From NCBI GenBank assembly GCA_002376715.1, contig DFOK01000115.1, positions 1-29,902 of the forward strand: DNA of 29,902 bases, given 5' to 3'. The notes under the pieces were generated by a model. That model saw only the letters and a program-made list of their open reading frames with translations, searched no databases and was not told where the DNA came from. This stretch comes from Bacteroidales bacterium UBA3543. Its GTDB lineage: Bacteria > Bacteroidota > Bacteroidia > Bacteroidales > UBA932. Made by a program: the position numbers and the translations under genes. This document shows, piece after piece, positions 1-9,601 of the stretch (the first letter of the stretch is position 1; each line of letters opens with the position of its first letter).

Positions 1-17
1 TCTAATGTATTTGGATA

Positions 18-50
18 CAAAGGTAAACTTTTATAGGACTTACAAGCAAA
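18..50 (-). promoter_or_regulatory. Possible promoter for a gene left of the window
   Basis: On the minus strand there is TTTTG, a 21-base spacer, and TACCTTTG (complement of 18-25), matching the Bacteroidota -33 TTTG / -7 TAnnTTTG pattern. It points out of the window, so its gene is not visible. The rest of 1-171 is AT-rich. An imperfect inverted repeat (about 132-154) follows the histidine kinase stop, but it is too weak to call a terminator. Confidence 0.4.
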
Positions 51-171
51 AGAATAGAAAATATTTTGCCAATAAAATATAAATTCATTGGGTTTCAATT
101 GTTTATAACAGAGAAACCGGAATATTATAAGAATAAAGGATATTATCCCTTATTATCTATTATTTAATTGA

Positions 172-1383
172 TTATCTGAAGATTAGCTTAAAAATTGTGC
201 CTGCGCTGTCGCTCTTTACCAGATTAATGCTGCCGTTGTGCAGCCTCATTATCTGATTTGAAAGGCTGAGACCGATACCTGTCCCCTCTTGTTTTGTGGT
301 AAAAAATGGTACAAAGAGCTCTTCCCGACTCTCCTTGCTGATAGGAGTACCATTGTTGTGAACCTCTATAATTATTTGTTCGGCCAGATTTATCTCAGCG
401 CTGATTTGTATTTTTGTAGCATCAGCCTCGAGAGCATTTTTTACAATATTTATGAGAATCTGAATGATTTGTCCCTCATCCGCGAAAAGAAGTATATCCT
501 CGGATTTCTCCTCAAAACTTACGGTTGCACCAGAATTTTGTGCCTGTTCTTGTGTCAGGGAAATTACTCTTTCTACCAAATCCCTTACCAAAACTGCTTT
601 TTTAACAGGAGTGGCAACTCTGGTGAGAGTCCTGTAGGTATCGACAAATTTGATTAAACCGCGCGAAGATTGCGCTATAGTCCCAAGCCCACTGCGAACC
701 TGCTCCTCCACATTGTCAAATTGCTGAAGAGCTTCACTTAGCGAAGCGATGGGAGTAACCGTGTTCATTATTTCGTGAGTGAGTACCCGAATCAGTTTTG
801 CCCAGGACTCCTGCTCGCTCTCGGAAATATTGCTTGTGATGTCATTGAAAGCGACCACCTCCACCTCTTTTTTGCCTATGGTTGCTTTTGATGAGGTGAG
901 GGAAATGGTCACTTTTCCGGATTCATTGTAAAAACTCGCTCTCTGCTCCAAACCGGTGTCAGCTATGGATTCAAATGCCTCAAAGAGAGATTCGCTGACA
1001 GTTTTTAGTTGTTTGATATTGCCGAGAGTGGCGATGCCAAGCAATTCAAGCGCAGTTTTATTGGAATAGTTGACTCTGCCGTTTTGCTCTATGACGATAA
1101 CTCCCGTTTTGACATGATCAAGCATGAGACCGAAATATTGCTCCTGTGTACTGATCTCCTTTCTTTCCTGATCAAACATATTGCGCAAGCGATTTAGGCT
1201 TGCGTTGAATTTTTTTGAAAAAAATCCCCCTTCACCAAAACGGAAATTATACTCTTTATCTTCCAGGGCATCAAGCATGTAAGTCACCTTTTTGCGCATC
1301 CGGCGCGAGGTGAGATAGGAAGTAATAATCGCCGTAATAACGATTACACCAAGGATTAGCAATATGACATGCGTAGTTGTCAT
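172..1383 (-). CDS. Membrane-bound sensor histidine kinase (NtrB-like)
   Basis: 403-residue sensor kinase. It has one N-terminal membrane segment (about residues 5-25), a short linker, a PAS-like sensing domain (about 82-180) and a kinase core. The phospho-acceptor is His203 in the box LTHEIMN. The ATP-binding domain has the N-box Asn316 (NIVKNALEA) and the G-box GTGIGLSLS near 367-375. There is no large periplasmic loop, so the signal is probably sensed in the membrane or cytoplasm. Its ATG overlaps the TGA of the sigma-54 response regulator by four bases, so the two are translationally coupled and almost certainly partners. It is predicted to phosphorylate Asp56 of that regulator and so control the efflux operon upstream. 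The ligand is unknown; cell-envelope stress or a toxic compound would fit but is inference. Confidence 0.93.
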   Translation of the reverse strand: MTTTHVILLILGVIVITAIITSYLTSRRMRKKVTYMLDALEDKEYNFRFGEGGFFSKKFNASLNRLRNMFDQERKEISTQEQYFGLMLDHVKTGVIVIEQNGRVNYSNKTALELLGIATLGNIKQLKTVSESLFEAFESIADTGLEQRASFYNESGKVTISLTSSKATIGKKEVEVVAFNDITSNISESEQESWAKLIRVLTHEIMNTVTPIASLSEALQQFDNVEEQVRSGLGTIAQSSRGLIKFVDTYRTLTRVATPVKKAVLVRDLVERVISLTQEQAQNSGATVSFEEKSEDILLFADEGQIIQILINIVKNALEADATKIQISAEINLAEQIIIEVHNNGTPISKESREELFVPFFTTKQEGTGIGLSLSNQIMRLHNGSINLVKSDSAGTIFKLIFR

Positions 1384-2726
1384 ATATTATATTTCTTTAG
1401 CTTAGCGTAGAGTGTCGGCCTGCTGATTCCCAGAGATTTGGCAACCATTGACAAGTTTCCGCCAAAACGGCCAATGGCCGCCATTATGGCTTTCTTTTCC
1501 GTCTCCTCAAGAGAGTCTTCAGAGCTGATCTCTCTACTCCCCGAATCGGATTGAATGCTCTTCAGTTCTACCTCTTTGGGAGTTAAAACAGCTCCTTCGG
1601 AGAGAATGACAGCCTTTTCGATACAATTCCGGAGCTCACGAATATTACCGCTCCAAGGATGAGATTTTAGAAGTTCCAATGCCTCTTCGCTTATTTCCGA
1701 GACATTTCTTCTATATTTCTTCGCAAAGATCCCGAGAAATAGTTTGGCTAACGGCTCTATCTCATCAATCCTTTCTCTTAAAGGAGGCAGATGAAGATGT
1801 ATTGTATTTATACGGTAGTAGAGGTCCTCCCTGAACTCACCCTCTGCTACCATTTTTTCCAAATCCTTGTTTGTGGCGCAAATAAGGCGGATATCGATAG
1901 GGATTTCCGTGGTATCTCCCACTCTCACTACATTTCTGTTTTGGATAACTCTCAAAAGTTTTGCCTGAAGATGAAGTGGAATATTCCCTATTTCATCCAA
2001 AAACAAGGTACCACCGTCGGCAAGCTCAAATTTACCGACATGGTCTGAATGAGCATCGGTAAAGGCACCTTTCACATGACCGAAGAGCTCACTTTCAAAC
2101 AAAGTCTCCGTTAGCGCACCGGCATCCACATTGACCATCGGTTGTGAGGCGCGATCCGAGAGGCGATGAATCTCGCGGGCAAGCACATCTTTACCGGTAC
2201 CATTTTCTCCCGTGATCAAAATAGTTGCATCTGTGTCAGCTATCTTATTTACCCTGCTGCGAATTACCTTCATGGCCTTACCGCTGCCCCAAAACATAGA
2301 AGAATCTGCTTCGGACTCGGTCGGCTTTGACTCTTTTTTATTGACGATAGAAGCCTTACGGAGGGTTTCAATCAATTTTTCATTGTCCCAGGGTTTTACG
2401 ATGAAATCAAATGCACCCCGCTTCATCCCTTCCACAGCAAGTGCGATATCGGCGTAGGCTGTAAAGAGAACAACCTCTATCTCCTCATATTTTGATTTGA
2501 TCTCGGAGAGCCAGAATAGCCCCTCATTTCCGGTATTGATATCGGTATGAAAGTTCATGTCGAGCAACACGACATCAGGGCTGAAGCTTGAAATCTTACT
2601 CATTAATTCTTTCGGAGAGGAGATAAGTTCCACCTCAGAAAAATGAATCGGTAAAAGTAGTTTCAAAGCGGCCCTGATGCCACTGTTGTCATCGACAACC
2701 AATATTTTTGCCTTGTTTTTAGCCAT
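1380..2726 (-). CDS. NtrC-family sigma-54-dependent response regulator
   Basis: 448-residue activator with the full NtrC layout. The receiver domain (1-120) has the acidic pair Asp12/Asp13, phosphorylated Asp56 and Lys111. The AAA+ domain (about 145-380) has Walker A GENGTGKD at 173-180, the sigma-54 contact loop GAFTDA at 220-225 and Walker B GGTLFLDEIGN. A C-terminal Fis-type helix-turn-helix ends the protein (GISRPTLYAKLKKY). The intact GAFTDA loop means it should work with RpoN. It lies 74 bases after the second permease gene, in the same direction, and is coupled to the histidine kinase. The sigma-54 promoter before the tolC-like gene (10991-11006) and the inverted repeats upstream of it are the obvious targets. 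Nothing in the sequence suggests a defect. Confidence 0.95.
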   Translation of the reverse strand: MAKNKAKILVVDDNSGIRAALKLLLPIHFSEVELISSPKELMSKISSFSPDVVLLDMNFHTDINTGNEGLFWLSEIKSKYEEIEVVLFTAYADIALAVEGMKRGAFDFIVKPWDNEKLIETLRKASIVNKKESKPTESEADSSMFWGSGKAMKVIRSRVNKIADTDATILITGENGTGKDVLAREIHRLSDRASQPMVNVDAGALTETLFESELFGHVKGAFTDAHSDHVGKFELADGGTLFLDEIGNIPLHLQAKLLRVIQNRNVVRVGDTTEIPIDIRLICATNKDLEKMVAEGEFREDLYYRINTIHLHLPPLRERIDEIEPLAKLFLGIFAKKYRRNVSEISEEALELLKSHPWSGNIRELRNCIEKAVILSEGAVLTPKEVELKSIQSDSGSREISSEDSLEETEKKAIMAAIGRFGGNLSMVAKSLGISRPTLYAKLKKYNI

Positions 2727-2766
2727 AGAATCCTCTAGATTTTCAAGTCATATCTATCTGACCCTA

Positions 2767-2774
2767 CAAATGTA
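2767..2774 (-). promoter_or_regulatory. Possible -7 box for the two-component genes
   Basis: The minus strand reads TACATTTG here, a match to TAnnTTTG, about 40 bases before the regulator ATG. No clear -33 TTTG is seen. If used, it gives the regulator and kinase a basal promoter independent of the efflux operon. Confidence 0.35.
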
Positions 2775-2800
2775 GTGACTTCTTGGCAATTGGCATAATC

Positions 2801-5230
2801 CTATTCCGTCTTTATTGAGTCAATCGGGTCTGCCGTAGCGGCCTTCCATGTTTGAACTACCACTACGCAAAGGGTTACAAACATCACTGCAATCAAAGCG
2901 AGGACAAATACCCACCAATAAATCGGGATACGATGCGCAAAAGTCTTTAAATATTGACTTACAATGTAATAACTTATAGGTGCAGCCACCACAAAACAGA
3001 TCAGCACAATCTTCACAAAACGGCTGCAGAACATTACCAGAATATCTTTTATAGAGGCTCCGCTCACCCTTCTGAGTGCAATTTCCCTACGGCGATATTG
3101 CGTCTCGAACATTACCAGGCCGAAGACACCCATCAGAGAAATTACAATAGCAATCAAAGTAAAGAGGCTGATCAACTGAGAAAGCGACTTCTCCTTCTGA
3201 TAGGTTTTCGCAATATTTTCGTCGAAAAAGCTGATTGTCCACTGGTCGGGAGTAATTTTAGGGGCCCACTCACTAAGTACGGTGCCGATATGCTTCATTA
3301 CATCCTGATAATTTGCATTTGCTGCTACACGAATAAATGCTGTGCTGGGATAGTTCCAGGGAGATTTTCCATAGACATAGAGTGCAAATGGTCCCACCTC
3401 TTCCTTGAGGGTCATAAAGCTGAAACTATTACAGAAACCTACTATGTCTGTTGCTTCGCTAAGATGTCCGTTAATTTTATCATCCAAAGTCAACCCAAAT
3501 TTAAGCTTACATGCTTCATTGAAAATAAAGACTCCATTTTCACCAATTTCATCCTCCTTACGGAAAGAACGCCCTTCCAATATCTCTATGCCCATAAATT
3601 CGGGGAAGTCCCATGCAACCGGATAGCATTGGAAAGTAATCGCCTCGCCTTTAAAACTGCGTCCCCATCCCATTCTTATAGGGGCAATGAGTTCACCTGA
3701 AGCCCATGTAACATCTTGAATCTGAGGGTCGCTCTTCAATCTCTCTTCAACAGCCTCGGCATTTTTTCCGATATCATAAGTGGTATGTACATAGAGAAGT
3801 TGCTCTTTATCAAAGCCCATATCATAATTTACCATATAATTGCGCTGCAGATTGATAAAAGAGGAGACAATAATCAACCCTATAGAGATAACAAACTGTA
3901 GCCCTACAAGTCCGTAACGCAAGGTTTTTCCCTGTTTCGTGGCTCCGAAAGAGCCTTTTAATACCAGAGCCGGCTCAAATGAAGTAATGTAGAAAGCGGG
4001 ATAGAGGCTGGAAACTACGGCTACCACAAGAGCAATGATAACTGTTGAAATCGCGAGGCTTATATTCGCACTTAAAGCGGTTTTTGCAGCCACTAGATGA
4101 ACCAACTCACTCATATTGAAGAGCATTACAAAGGCAAATGCCAATATCAACGCTACGATTATCAGTGTTAAACTCTCCGTAACTACGCTCATAATAAGCT
4201 CTCTGCGGGAACAGCCTAGCACCTTCTTAGTATTGACACCTCTTATGCGCTCCGGAATTAAGGCAAAGAAGAAATTGATATAGTTTACAAATGCGATTCC
4301 TATCACCAATATCGCAACAATCAGAAGTACCGTAGTTGTCGTACGATTTCCAAAATCTATCATACTCGATATGCCTTCCTGGAAATATAAGCCTCCCAAA
4401 GGTATTAACTGAACATCTGCCATATCCAAAAAGTTGTTTATCGCTTTATTTATCTCTTCATCCGAGGCACCAATCTCTTCTCCGGCTTCAGCTACTTGAT
4501 CTAAAAGCTTATCCTTAAAGAAAGGACGAATAGTAGAGGTGAGATTTTTTTCCATATCCTCCTTCTGCGAAGGATCTATGATTTTTACAAAGTAGGTGTA
4601 ACCCCACTCCGAATAGCTATCCAGGTTCTCTTTATCGAGGTTGTAGAGAAGCTCACAGTGCTTTAAATGGGAATTTTCAGCCATATCTTCATAAATAGCC
4701 ACAATCGTTCCGGGAGTATCGCCTTGGTTCAACTGCATCCCCACCTCCAAATCAAATTTTTCCGCTACACTTTTGCTGAGAGCGAAGCTGGTCCTGTTAA
4801 CCATTTTATCAAATGAACCTGCAATCGGCTCCAATCCAATAGCCTTGAGAGCATCCCCGCTGATAGGGGTGGCACTCATTTCAACTATATGCTTCTCATT
4901 GTTCCGATCCACCCAGAAACTTTGCTTTCCACTTCCATTATATCCAAGGTTGATAATTCCGCCATACTCTATGTTGGGTGAGGAATCGATGATTAACTCC
5001 GCCAAAGGACGGCAGAATGAGAGATTCCTTTTCCCTCCGCCGGCATGTTCTCCTGAAGAAATCACAAAGACTTTGTCAACATCTTTAATCTTTTTGTTGA
5101 ATCCAAACTCGTAATTTACCTGACAGAGTATTATGTAGAAGGCAGCAAACGCAACCGCCATACCCAACACATTCAATACACTGGAGAGAGATAGCCCCCG
5201 ACCTCGCCTAAATAAATAAAATCTTGCCAT
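2801..5230 (-). CDS. ABC transporter permease, tandem FtsX/MacB type (second of two)
   Basis: 809-residue permease of the large Bacteroidota FtsX family. The layout is: N-terminal membrane helix (about 13-37), MacB-like periplasmic domain to about 295, a group of helices (about 296-455) forming the first FtsX unit, a second periplasmic domain, then three C-terminal helices. The usual coupling motif REIALRRVSGAS lies in the last FtsX unit before the final helices. It starts two bases after the ATPase stop codon, so the two are surely cotranscribed. Family members do not pump across the inner membrane like classic exporters; they use ATP to drive mechanical movement on periplasmic substrates and a TolC-type exit duct. 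Substrate unknown. Confidence 0.92.
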   Translation of the reverse strand: MARFYLFRRGRGLSLSSVLNVLGMAVAFAAFYIILCQVNYEFGFNKKIKDVDKVFVISSGEHAGGGKRNLSFCRPLAELIIDSSPNIEYGGIINLGYNGSGKQSFWVDRNNEKHIVEMSATPISGDALKAIGLEPIAGSFDKMVNRTSFALSKSVAEKFDLEVGMQLNQGDTPGTIVAIYEDMAENSHLKHCELLYNLDKENLDSYSEWGYTYFVKIIDPSQKEDMEKNLTSTIRPFFKDKLLDQVAEAGEEIGASDEEINKAINNFLDMADVQLIPLGGLYFQEGISSMIDFGNRTTTTVLLIVAILVIGIAFVNYINFFFALIPERIRGVNTKKVLGCSRRELIMSVVTESLTLIIVALILAFAFVMLFNMSELVHLVAAKTALSANISLAISTVIIALVVAVVSSLYPAFYITSFEPALVLKGSFGATKQGKTLRYGLVGLQFVISIGLIIVSSFINLQRNYMVNYDMGFDKEQLLYVHTTYDIGKNAEAVEERLKSDPQIQDVTWASGELIAPIRMGWGRSFKGEAITFQCYPVAWDFPEFMGIEILEGRSFRKEDEIGENGVFIFNEACKLKFGLTLDDKINGHLSEATDIVGFCNSFSFMTLKEEVGPFALYVYGKSPWNYPSTAFIRVAANANYQDVMKHIGTVLSEWAPKITPDQWTISFFDENIAKTYQKEKSLSQLISLFTLIAIVISLMGVFGLVMFETQYRRREIALRRVSGASIKDILVMFCSRFVKIVLICFVVAAPISYYIVSQYLKTFAHRIPIYWWVFVLALIAVMFVTLCVVVVQTWKAATADPIDSIKTE

Positions 5231-5232
5231 CT

Positions 5233-5913
5233 CTATAATTCGTTTTTAACGTCACTTACGATCTGACCGTCAAATAGGTTGATGATACGCTGAGCCACTG
5301 CCGCGTCTTTTTGGGAGTGAGTCACCATTACTACGGTTGTGCCTTCTGAATGAAGTTCGCTGAGCAAGTCCATCACTTCTTTACCATTTTTGGAGTCGAG
5401 ATTACCTGTCGGTTCGTCTGCAAGAATCAACTTTGGATTGGCGACTACGGCGCGGGCAATGGCAACACGCTGCTGCTGACCACCGGAAAGCTGCTGAGGG
5501 AAATGTTTTGCTCTATGGCTGATATTCATTCTTTTCAGGATTTCAGTCACTCTTTTCTTACGTTCGGATGCGCTGATATTCATATATTTAAGTGGCAGTT
5601 CCACATTTTCATAAACATCCAGCTCATCTATTAGGTTAAAGCTCTGGAATACGAAGCCGATGTTGCCTTTACGGAATTTGGTTCTATCTTTTTCCTTCAA
5701 TTTAGCCACTTCCTGGCCGGCAAAAATGTAGCTGCCCTCCGTGGGATTGTCCAGCAGACCAAGAATATTGAGAAGAGTGGATTTACCGCAACCCGAAGGC
5801 CCCATGACGGCTACAAATTCGCCATCGTTGATGTTAAATGAAACCTTGTTCAATGCTGTTGTCTCGATTTCCTCCGTACGGAAAACTTTGCTGAGATCTT
5901 TAACTGTAATCAT
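5233..5913 (-). CDS. ABC transporter ATP-binding protein, MacB/LolD type
   Basis: 226-residue nucleotide-binding subunit, normal length for the family. It shows Walker A GPSGCGKST starting at residue 38, Q-loop FVFQSFNLI, the signature LSGGQQQR, Walker B LILADEPTGNLDS and the switch histidine in VMVTHS. It lies between the two FtsX-type permeases: 64 bases after the first (a 10-bp tandem repeat fills much of that gap) and two bases before the second. It is predicted to power a heterodimeric FtsX pair. The adaptor and TolC-like genes upstream make the whole set a tripartite efflux or envelope-maintenance system. A decayed paralogue fragment lies at 11532-11660. Confidence 0.95.
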   Translation of the reverse strand: MITVKDLSKVFRTEEIETTALNKVSFNINDGEFVAVMGPSGCGKSTLLNILGLLDNPTEGSYIFAGQEVAKLKEKDRTKFRKGNIGFVFQSFNLIDELDVYENVELPLKYMNISASERKKRVTEILKRMNISHRAKHFPQQLSGGQQQRVAIARAVVANPKLILADEPTGNLDSKNGKEVMDLLSELHSEGTTVVMVTHSQKDAAVAQRIINLFDGQIVSDVKNEL

Positions 5914-5940
5914 AATTGTTATCGTTTTTAATTGTTTGTA

Positions 5941-5990
5941 TTCGTGTTAATTCGTGTATATTAGCGTTTATTAGCGTTTATTCGTTTTTA
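5941..5990. repeat. Five-unit degenerate 10-bp tandem repeat
   Basis: Units start at 5941, 5951, 5961, 5971 and 5981: TTCGTGTTAA, TTCGTGTATA, TTAGCGTTTA (twice) and TTCGTTTTTA. The array fills the gap between the ATPase and the first permease, and its last units include the permease stop codon. Confidence 0.8.
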
Positions 5991-8314
5991 AGTGATTCTA
6001 CCGGATTGGCCCTCGAAATACGGAGGCTATTAAAGACTATTGTTGTGATAATCAAGATGATAATAATGATGTCCGCCACTATAAAGTACCAAGGGGAAAG
6101 GGTGATTTTTTCGGAAAAATTCTGTAGCCATATATGAGCTGCATAATAGGCTCCGGCGTTACCTAGAATAAGGGCAACTATGCCTATTTTTAGAACTTCT
6201 TTTATATAAATGGTTATAATCTCTTTGACACTGGCGCCATTTATCTTCCTGATAGCCATCTCCTTACTTCTGCGTTGAGATTCATCTCTGATATAGCCGA
6301 TAAGGCCAAAGAGTGCGATGACAATAGAGACAACACAACCGATGATAACGGTGTTTTTAGTCCTTCTTTCACCGGAATAGGCCTCGCGCATTGAGTCTTT
6401 ATAAGCCTTTACCTCAACCACTCTGTTTTCGATTCGGGATTGAATAATATTTTGCACCTTCCCGATCAATTCTCTCGAAACTTCATTCACTTTTATCGCC
6501 ATAAACGGCATCCAATCTTCATCTTTACCTATCTCACCGAGAAATTTAATGCTTGCTCTATTATCCTGACCGGTGAGTGTGCCCATTCTATAATCCTTAT
6601 AGACTCCGGATATGGTGAAGGAGTGTGTAGGTGTCAGGCTGTGTTCGGTAACAAATATTTGCTTACCTACAGCGCCGTCACTCCAATCCTCGAATTTTGC
6701 CATTTCAGTTAAAAAACTCTCACTTACAGCAACTTCCAATGGACTTTGCGGATACCTTCCCTCTATGAATGGAATTCCCAACAGATCAAACAAACCGGCT
6801 GTACCTTCATATTGGTCTGCAATATTGAACAAATGCTTATCACCATCAATTATATTATTGCCTGAACCGCTATCCAAAGGCAGACCGTATGACATTTCGA
6901 CGCCTAATACCTCAGGAAGGGTTTTTAGCTCATCAACAATACCTTGATGCACCTTTTTGTCCGTACCTGTGAGCACGGTCCAGAGCAGGTTTTCATACTC
7001 ATACCCCGGTTTATCATGGATGGCTTTGGTATATTGCTTGTTGATTACCAGCACCAAAGAGAGCAGCAGAGCACATATTGCTGTCTGAATAAAGAGAAGT
7101 GAGAGTTTCCATATTCTTTTATTTTCACTATAATTTCTGATCGCAGATTGCGCAGGAACTCTTGAATAGAGATAGCCCGGAACAACGGCTGCCACAATGA
7201 AAACCACAAGCAGTATTAGGGCGATAGCGGTATATGTCGCGTTTACAAGGAGCGCAGAGGCCGGAACGCCTGTAATATCCTCAATCAGCGGTCTGAAAAA
7301 GAGAATTATGATGGTTGCCACCACAATGGCCGCTAAAACATCCACTACAGCTTCTTTAAACATTATTCCATAAATATTTTTCCTGCCTGCTCCATAACAT
7401 TTTCTCACTCCCATCTCTTTGGAACGATTGGAGATAGCAGAAACCGAAAAGAGAATATAGTTCAGTAGCGAAATAGCAATCAACAGTAGCGCTACAATCG
7501 AGAGTATCAAAACCGTGATTCTGACTTGCTCAGATTTTAAATGCTGCCTGGTTAACGGCGCCAGAAAATATTGCAGGTCCAATCCTGAATCCTGGAACAT
7601 TTTAATCGCTTCCGCCGGATAATTTTTCATCTGCATATCTCTGATGGCAGGTGCAAGCATATCGGGATCCGTGCCCTTCATCAACCTCACATAACCGCGA
7701 TATCTATCATTGCCGACCCAATTTTCGGTTGATTCTTTCCTCATGCTCTCCATTGAGAGCAGCACATCACGTTTTACTGAGCTATGATGAGGGAAATCAG
7801 CAAATACACCGTTAATGGTAATAGGAAAATTAGGGGACTCTTCATTAAAGATAATTTTACCAATAACCTCGCCAACCCCACCTAACTTGTCAGCGAAACT
7901 TTCAGATACCATAGCCGACCCTCTTTGCGACAGAGCACCTTTAGGGTCCCCTGCCAAAATTTCCGTATCAAAAACATCAAAGAAAGAGCTATCCGCAACT
8001 ATAATGGAGCCGCTGATTATATTTTTGTTTTCATCGGAAAACTTATCGCTATTCCATATTGGCGTCATTCTGGTAGCATATTCCACTCCGGGAATATACT
8101 CCTTGAAGCCGGGAGCAATTGCACCGGAGACATTATGATAATCATTCTCTTTACCATTTTCGGAATACAGAGAGCGAATCTGATAAATTTGTTCCGGCTC
8201 CGTATAGCATCTGTCATGGCTCAACTCGTAGCTTATATTGGCTATAAGCAGGACTCCTATTGCTAGGCCGGTACCGAGCGACAGTGCTTTTGTTATTATT
8301 TCTTTAATTTTCAT
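5978..8314 (-). CDS. ABC transporter permease, tandem FtsX/MacB type (first of two)
   Basis: 778-residue FtsX-family permease with the same double layout as its neighbour: N-terminal helix (about 10-28) followed by the family hallmark SYELSHDRCY, periplasmic domain to about 265, helices between about 270 and 430, second periplasmic domain, then terminal helices with the coupling motif SKEMAIRKINGAS. The N-terminus is somewhat shorter than usual for the family, but the first membrane helix is intact. It lies 17 bases after the HlyD-like gene. Its last codons and stop fall inside a 10-bp tandem repeat. The two permeases are clearly different in sequence, so a heterodimeric transporter is likely. 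Confidence 0.92.
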   Translation of the reverse strand: MKIKEIITKALSLGTGLAIGVLLIANISYELSHDRCYTEPEQIYQIRSLYSENGKENDYHNVSGAIAPGFKEYIPGVEYATRMTPIWNSDKFSDENKNIISGSIIVADSSFFDVFDTEILAGDPKGALSQRGSAMVSESFADKLGGVGEVIGKIIFNEESPNFPITINGVFADFPHHSSVKRDVLLSMESMRKESTENWVGNDRYRGYVRLMKGTDPDMLAPAIRDMQMKNYPAEAIKMFQDSGLDLQYFLAPLTRQHLKSEQVRITVLILSIVALLLIAISLLNYILFSVSAISNRSKEMGVRKCYGAGRKNIYGIMFKEAVVDVLAAIVVATIIILFFRPLIEDITGVPASALLVNATYTAIALILLVVFIVAAVVPGYLYSRVPAQSAIRNYSENKRIWKLSLLFIQTAICALLLSLVLVINKQYTKAIHDKPGYEYENLLWTVLTGTDKKVHQGIVDELKTLPEVLGVEMSYGLPLDSGSGNNIIDGDKHLFNIADQYEGTAGLFDLLGIPFIEGRYPQSPLEVAVSESFLTEMAKFEDWSDGAVGKQIFVTEHSLTPTHSFTISGVYKDYRMGTLTGQDNRASIKFLGEIGKDEDWMPFMAIKVNEVSRELIGKVQNIIQSRIENRVVEVKAYKDSMREAYSGERRTKNTVIIGCVVSIVIALFGLIGYIRDESQRRSKEMAIRKINGASVKEIITIYIKEVLKIGIVALILGNAGAYYAAHIWLQNFSEKITLSPWYFIVADIIIIILIITTIVFNSLRISRANPVESLKNE

Positions 8315-8331
8315 TGCTTTCTTTTTAGTTT

Positions 8332-9588
8332 TTAGAATACTAACACATCATTATCACCGAAGGTATCATAACCTGAAATGATCACCTTCTCCCCTGCCTC
8401 AAGTCCTTCCAGAACTTCGAAAAATTGGGGATTCTGACGACCGATGCGGATTTCGCGTTTAACTGCTTTGCCTCCGTCGGGAGAGACTACGTAGATCCAT
8501 TTGCCTCCTGTCTTCTGATAGAATGTTCCACGGGGAATGATAATGGCCTTTTCGGGCTGTCCGAGTTGAAGATTGAGATAATAGGTCTGTCCCGTGCGGA
8601 TATTTGAGGGTTGTTCGCCGCTGAATTTGAAGTCGGCTTTGAATTTGCCGTCACGAACTTCGGGATAAACCTTGCGGATAATGGCGTCGTAGGCCTCATT
8701 TTGTCTTTCAAAACTCGCTTCCAGACCTGCTGTAACTCTGTCGATATAGTGCTCATCAATCTGTGCCTCGATCTTATAGCTGCCGAGTTCATTGATCTGA
8801 CCTATTTTCGTGCCGCTTGCGATAGCCTGGCCGAGCACCACATCCAGAAGTCCCAATTCTCCATCAATAGGGGATTTTATCATAAGATTATCCTTTCTTT
8901 TGCGAATCATAAGCATATTTATTCTCATATTTCTAAGACTTTCCTCCATCTGACTCACCTGAACACTACGATATAAACTATCTTGCTCCGCCCTCTCGGT
9001 CACTAATTCAAGGCGGCCTGCTGCAAGTTCATAATCCTCTTTTGCCACCAGATACTCCTCTCGGGAAATGAGTTTCTCCTCATAAAGAGCTCTGTTCTGC
9101 TGATATTTGCGCAACAATTTTTTCACTTCAATTTCCAGTTGAAGGCTCTCCTGACGCAAATTCAATCTTTGCTGCTCCATTGCGATCAAGGTATTGCGAA
9201 GAATATTTTCCTTTTCGGCGAGCTCAGATTCCGAATTGAGGATCTGCAAGTCAAGGTTATCATTGCTAAGGCGCAGAATCACATCACCGGCCTTAACTTT
9301 CGATCCCTCTTCAATTACAATTTCTTGCACGATTCCACCCTCCTGGGGGCTTACCTGTATGGTGGTCATAGGTTGAACCTGTCCGCTGATACGGATGTAA
9401 TCGTTAAATTCTCCGCTCTGAACCTCGCTGATAAAGAGAGTTTCGGGGTTGACTCTCAAAGTGCTTGAATTGTCACGAACCAGTAGCCATATTATGAATG
9501 CTACCAATAGAGCACCGAACCAATAAGGGAGAGCTTTCTTAGTAAAAGCCACTTTAATACCCTTTTTCTTTTCTATTATTCTATCCAT
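8332..9588 (-). CDS. Periplasmic adaptor (membrane fusion protein), HlyD/MacA family
   Basis: 418-residue adaptor that joins the inner-membrane permeases to the outer-membrane duct. It has a cytoplasmic basic N-terminus, one membrane helix (about 19-37), a split biotinyl/lipoyl-like domain (VQEIVIEEGSKVKAGDVILRL and the later IKSPIDGELG), a long charged coiled-coil hairpin (about 115-225), then beta-barrel and membrane-proximal domains (KAIIIPRGTFYQKTGGKWIYVV). It starts 13 bases after the tolC-like stop codon and is followed by the first permease after 17 bases. The layout is that of adaptors working with MacB-like ABC transporters rather than RND pumps. Confidence 0.93.
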   Translation of the reverse strand: MDRIIEKKKGIKVAFTKKALPYWFGALLVAFIIWLLVRDNSSTLRVNPETLFISEVQSGEFNDYIRISGQVQPMTTIQVSPQEGGIVQEIVIEEGSKVKAGDVILRLSNDNLDLQILNSESELAEKENILRNTLIAMEQQRLNLRQESLQLEIEVKKLLRKYQQNRALYEEKLISREEYLVAKEDYELAAGRLELVTERAEQDSLYRSVQVSQMEESLRNMRINMLMIRKRKDNLMIKSPIDGELGLLDVVLGQAIASGTKIGQINELGSYKIEAQIDEHYIDRVTAGLEASFERQNEAYDAIIRKVYPEVRDGKFKADFKFSGEQPSNIRTGQTYYLNLQLGQPEKAIIIPRGTFYQKTGGKWIYVVSPDGGKAVKREIRIGRQNPQFFEVLEGLEAGEKVIISGYDTFGDNDVLVF

Positions 9589-9601
9589 TATTATTGATTT
9601 T

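Noticed and set aside
2954..3700. 248-codon open frame on the plus strand
   Set aside because: It lies wholly opposite the FtsX permease gene, has no promoter box, and its translation looks like antisense of a membrane protein.
8487..8792. 101-codon minus-strand frame inside the HlyD-like gene
   Set aside because: Overlaps the adaptor in another frame on the same strand with low-quality composition and no start signals.
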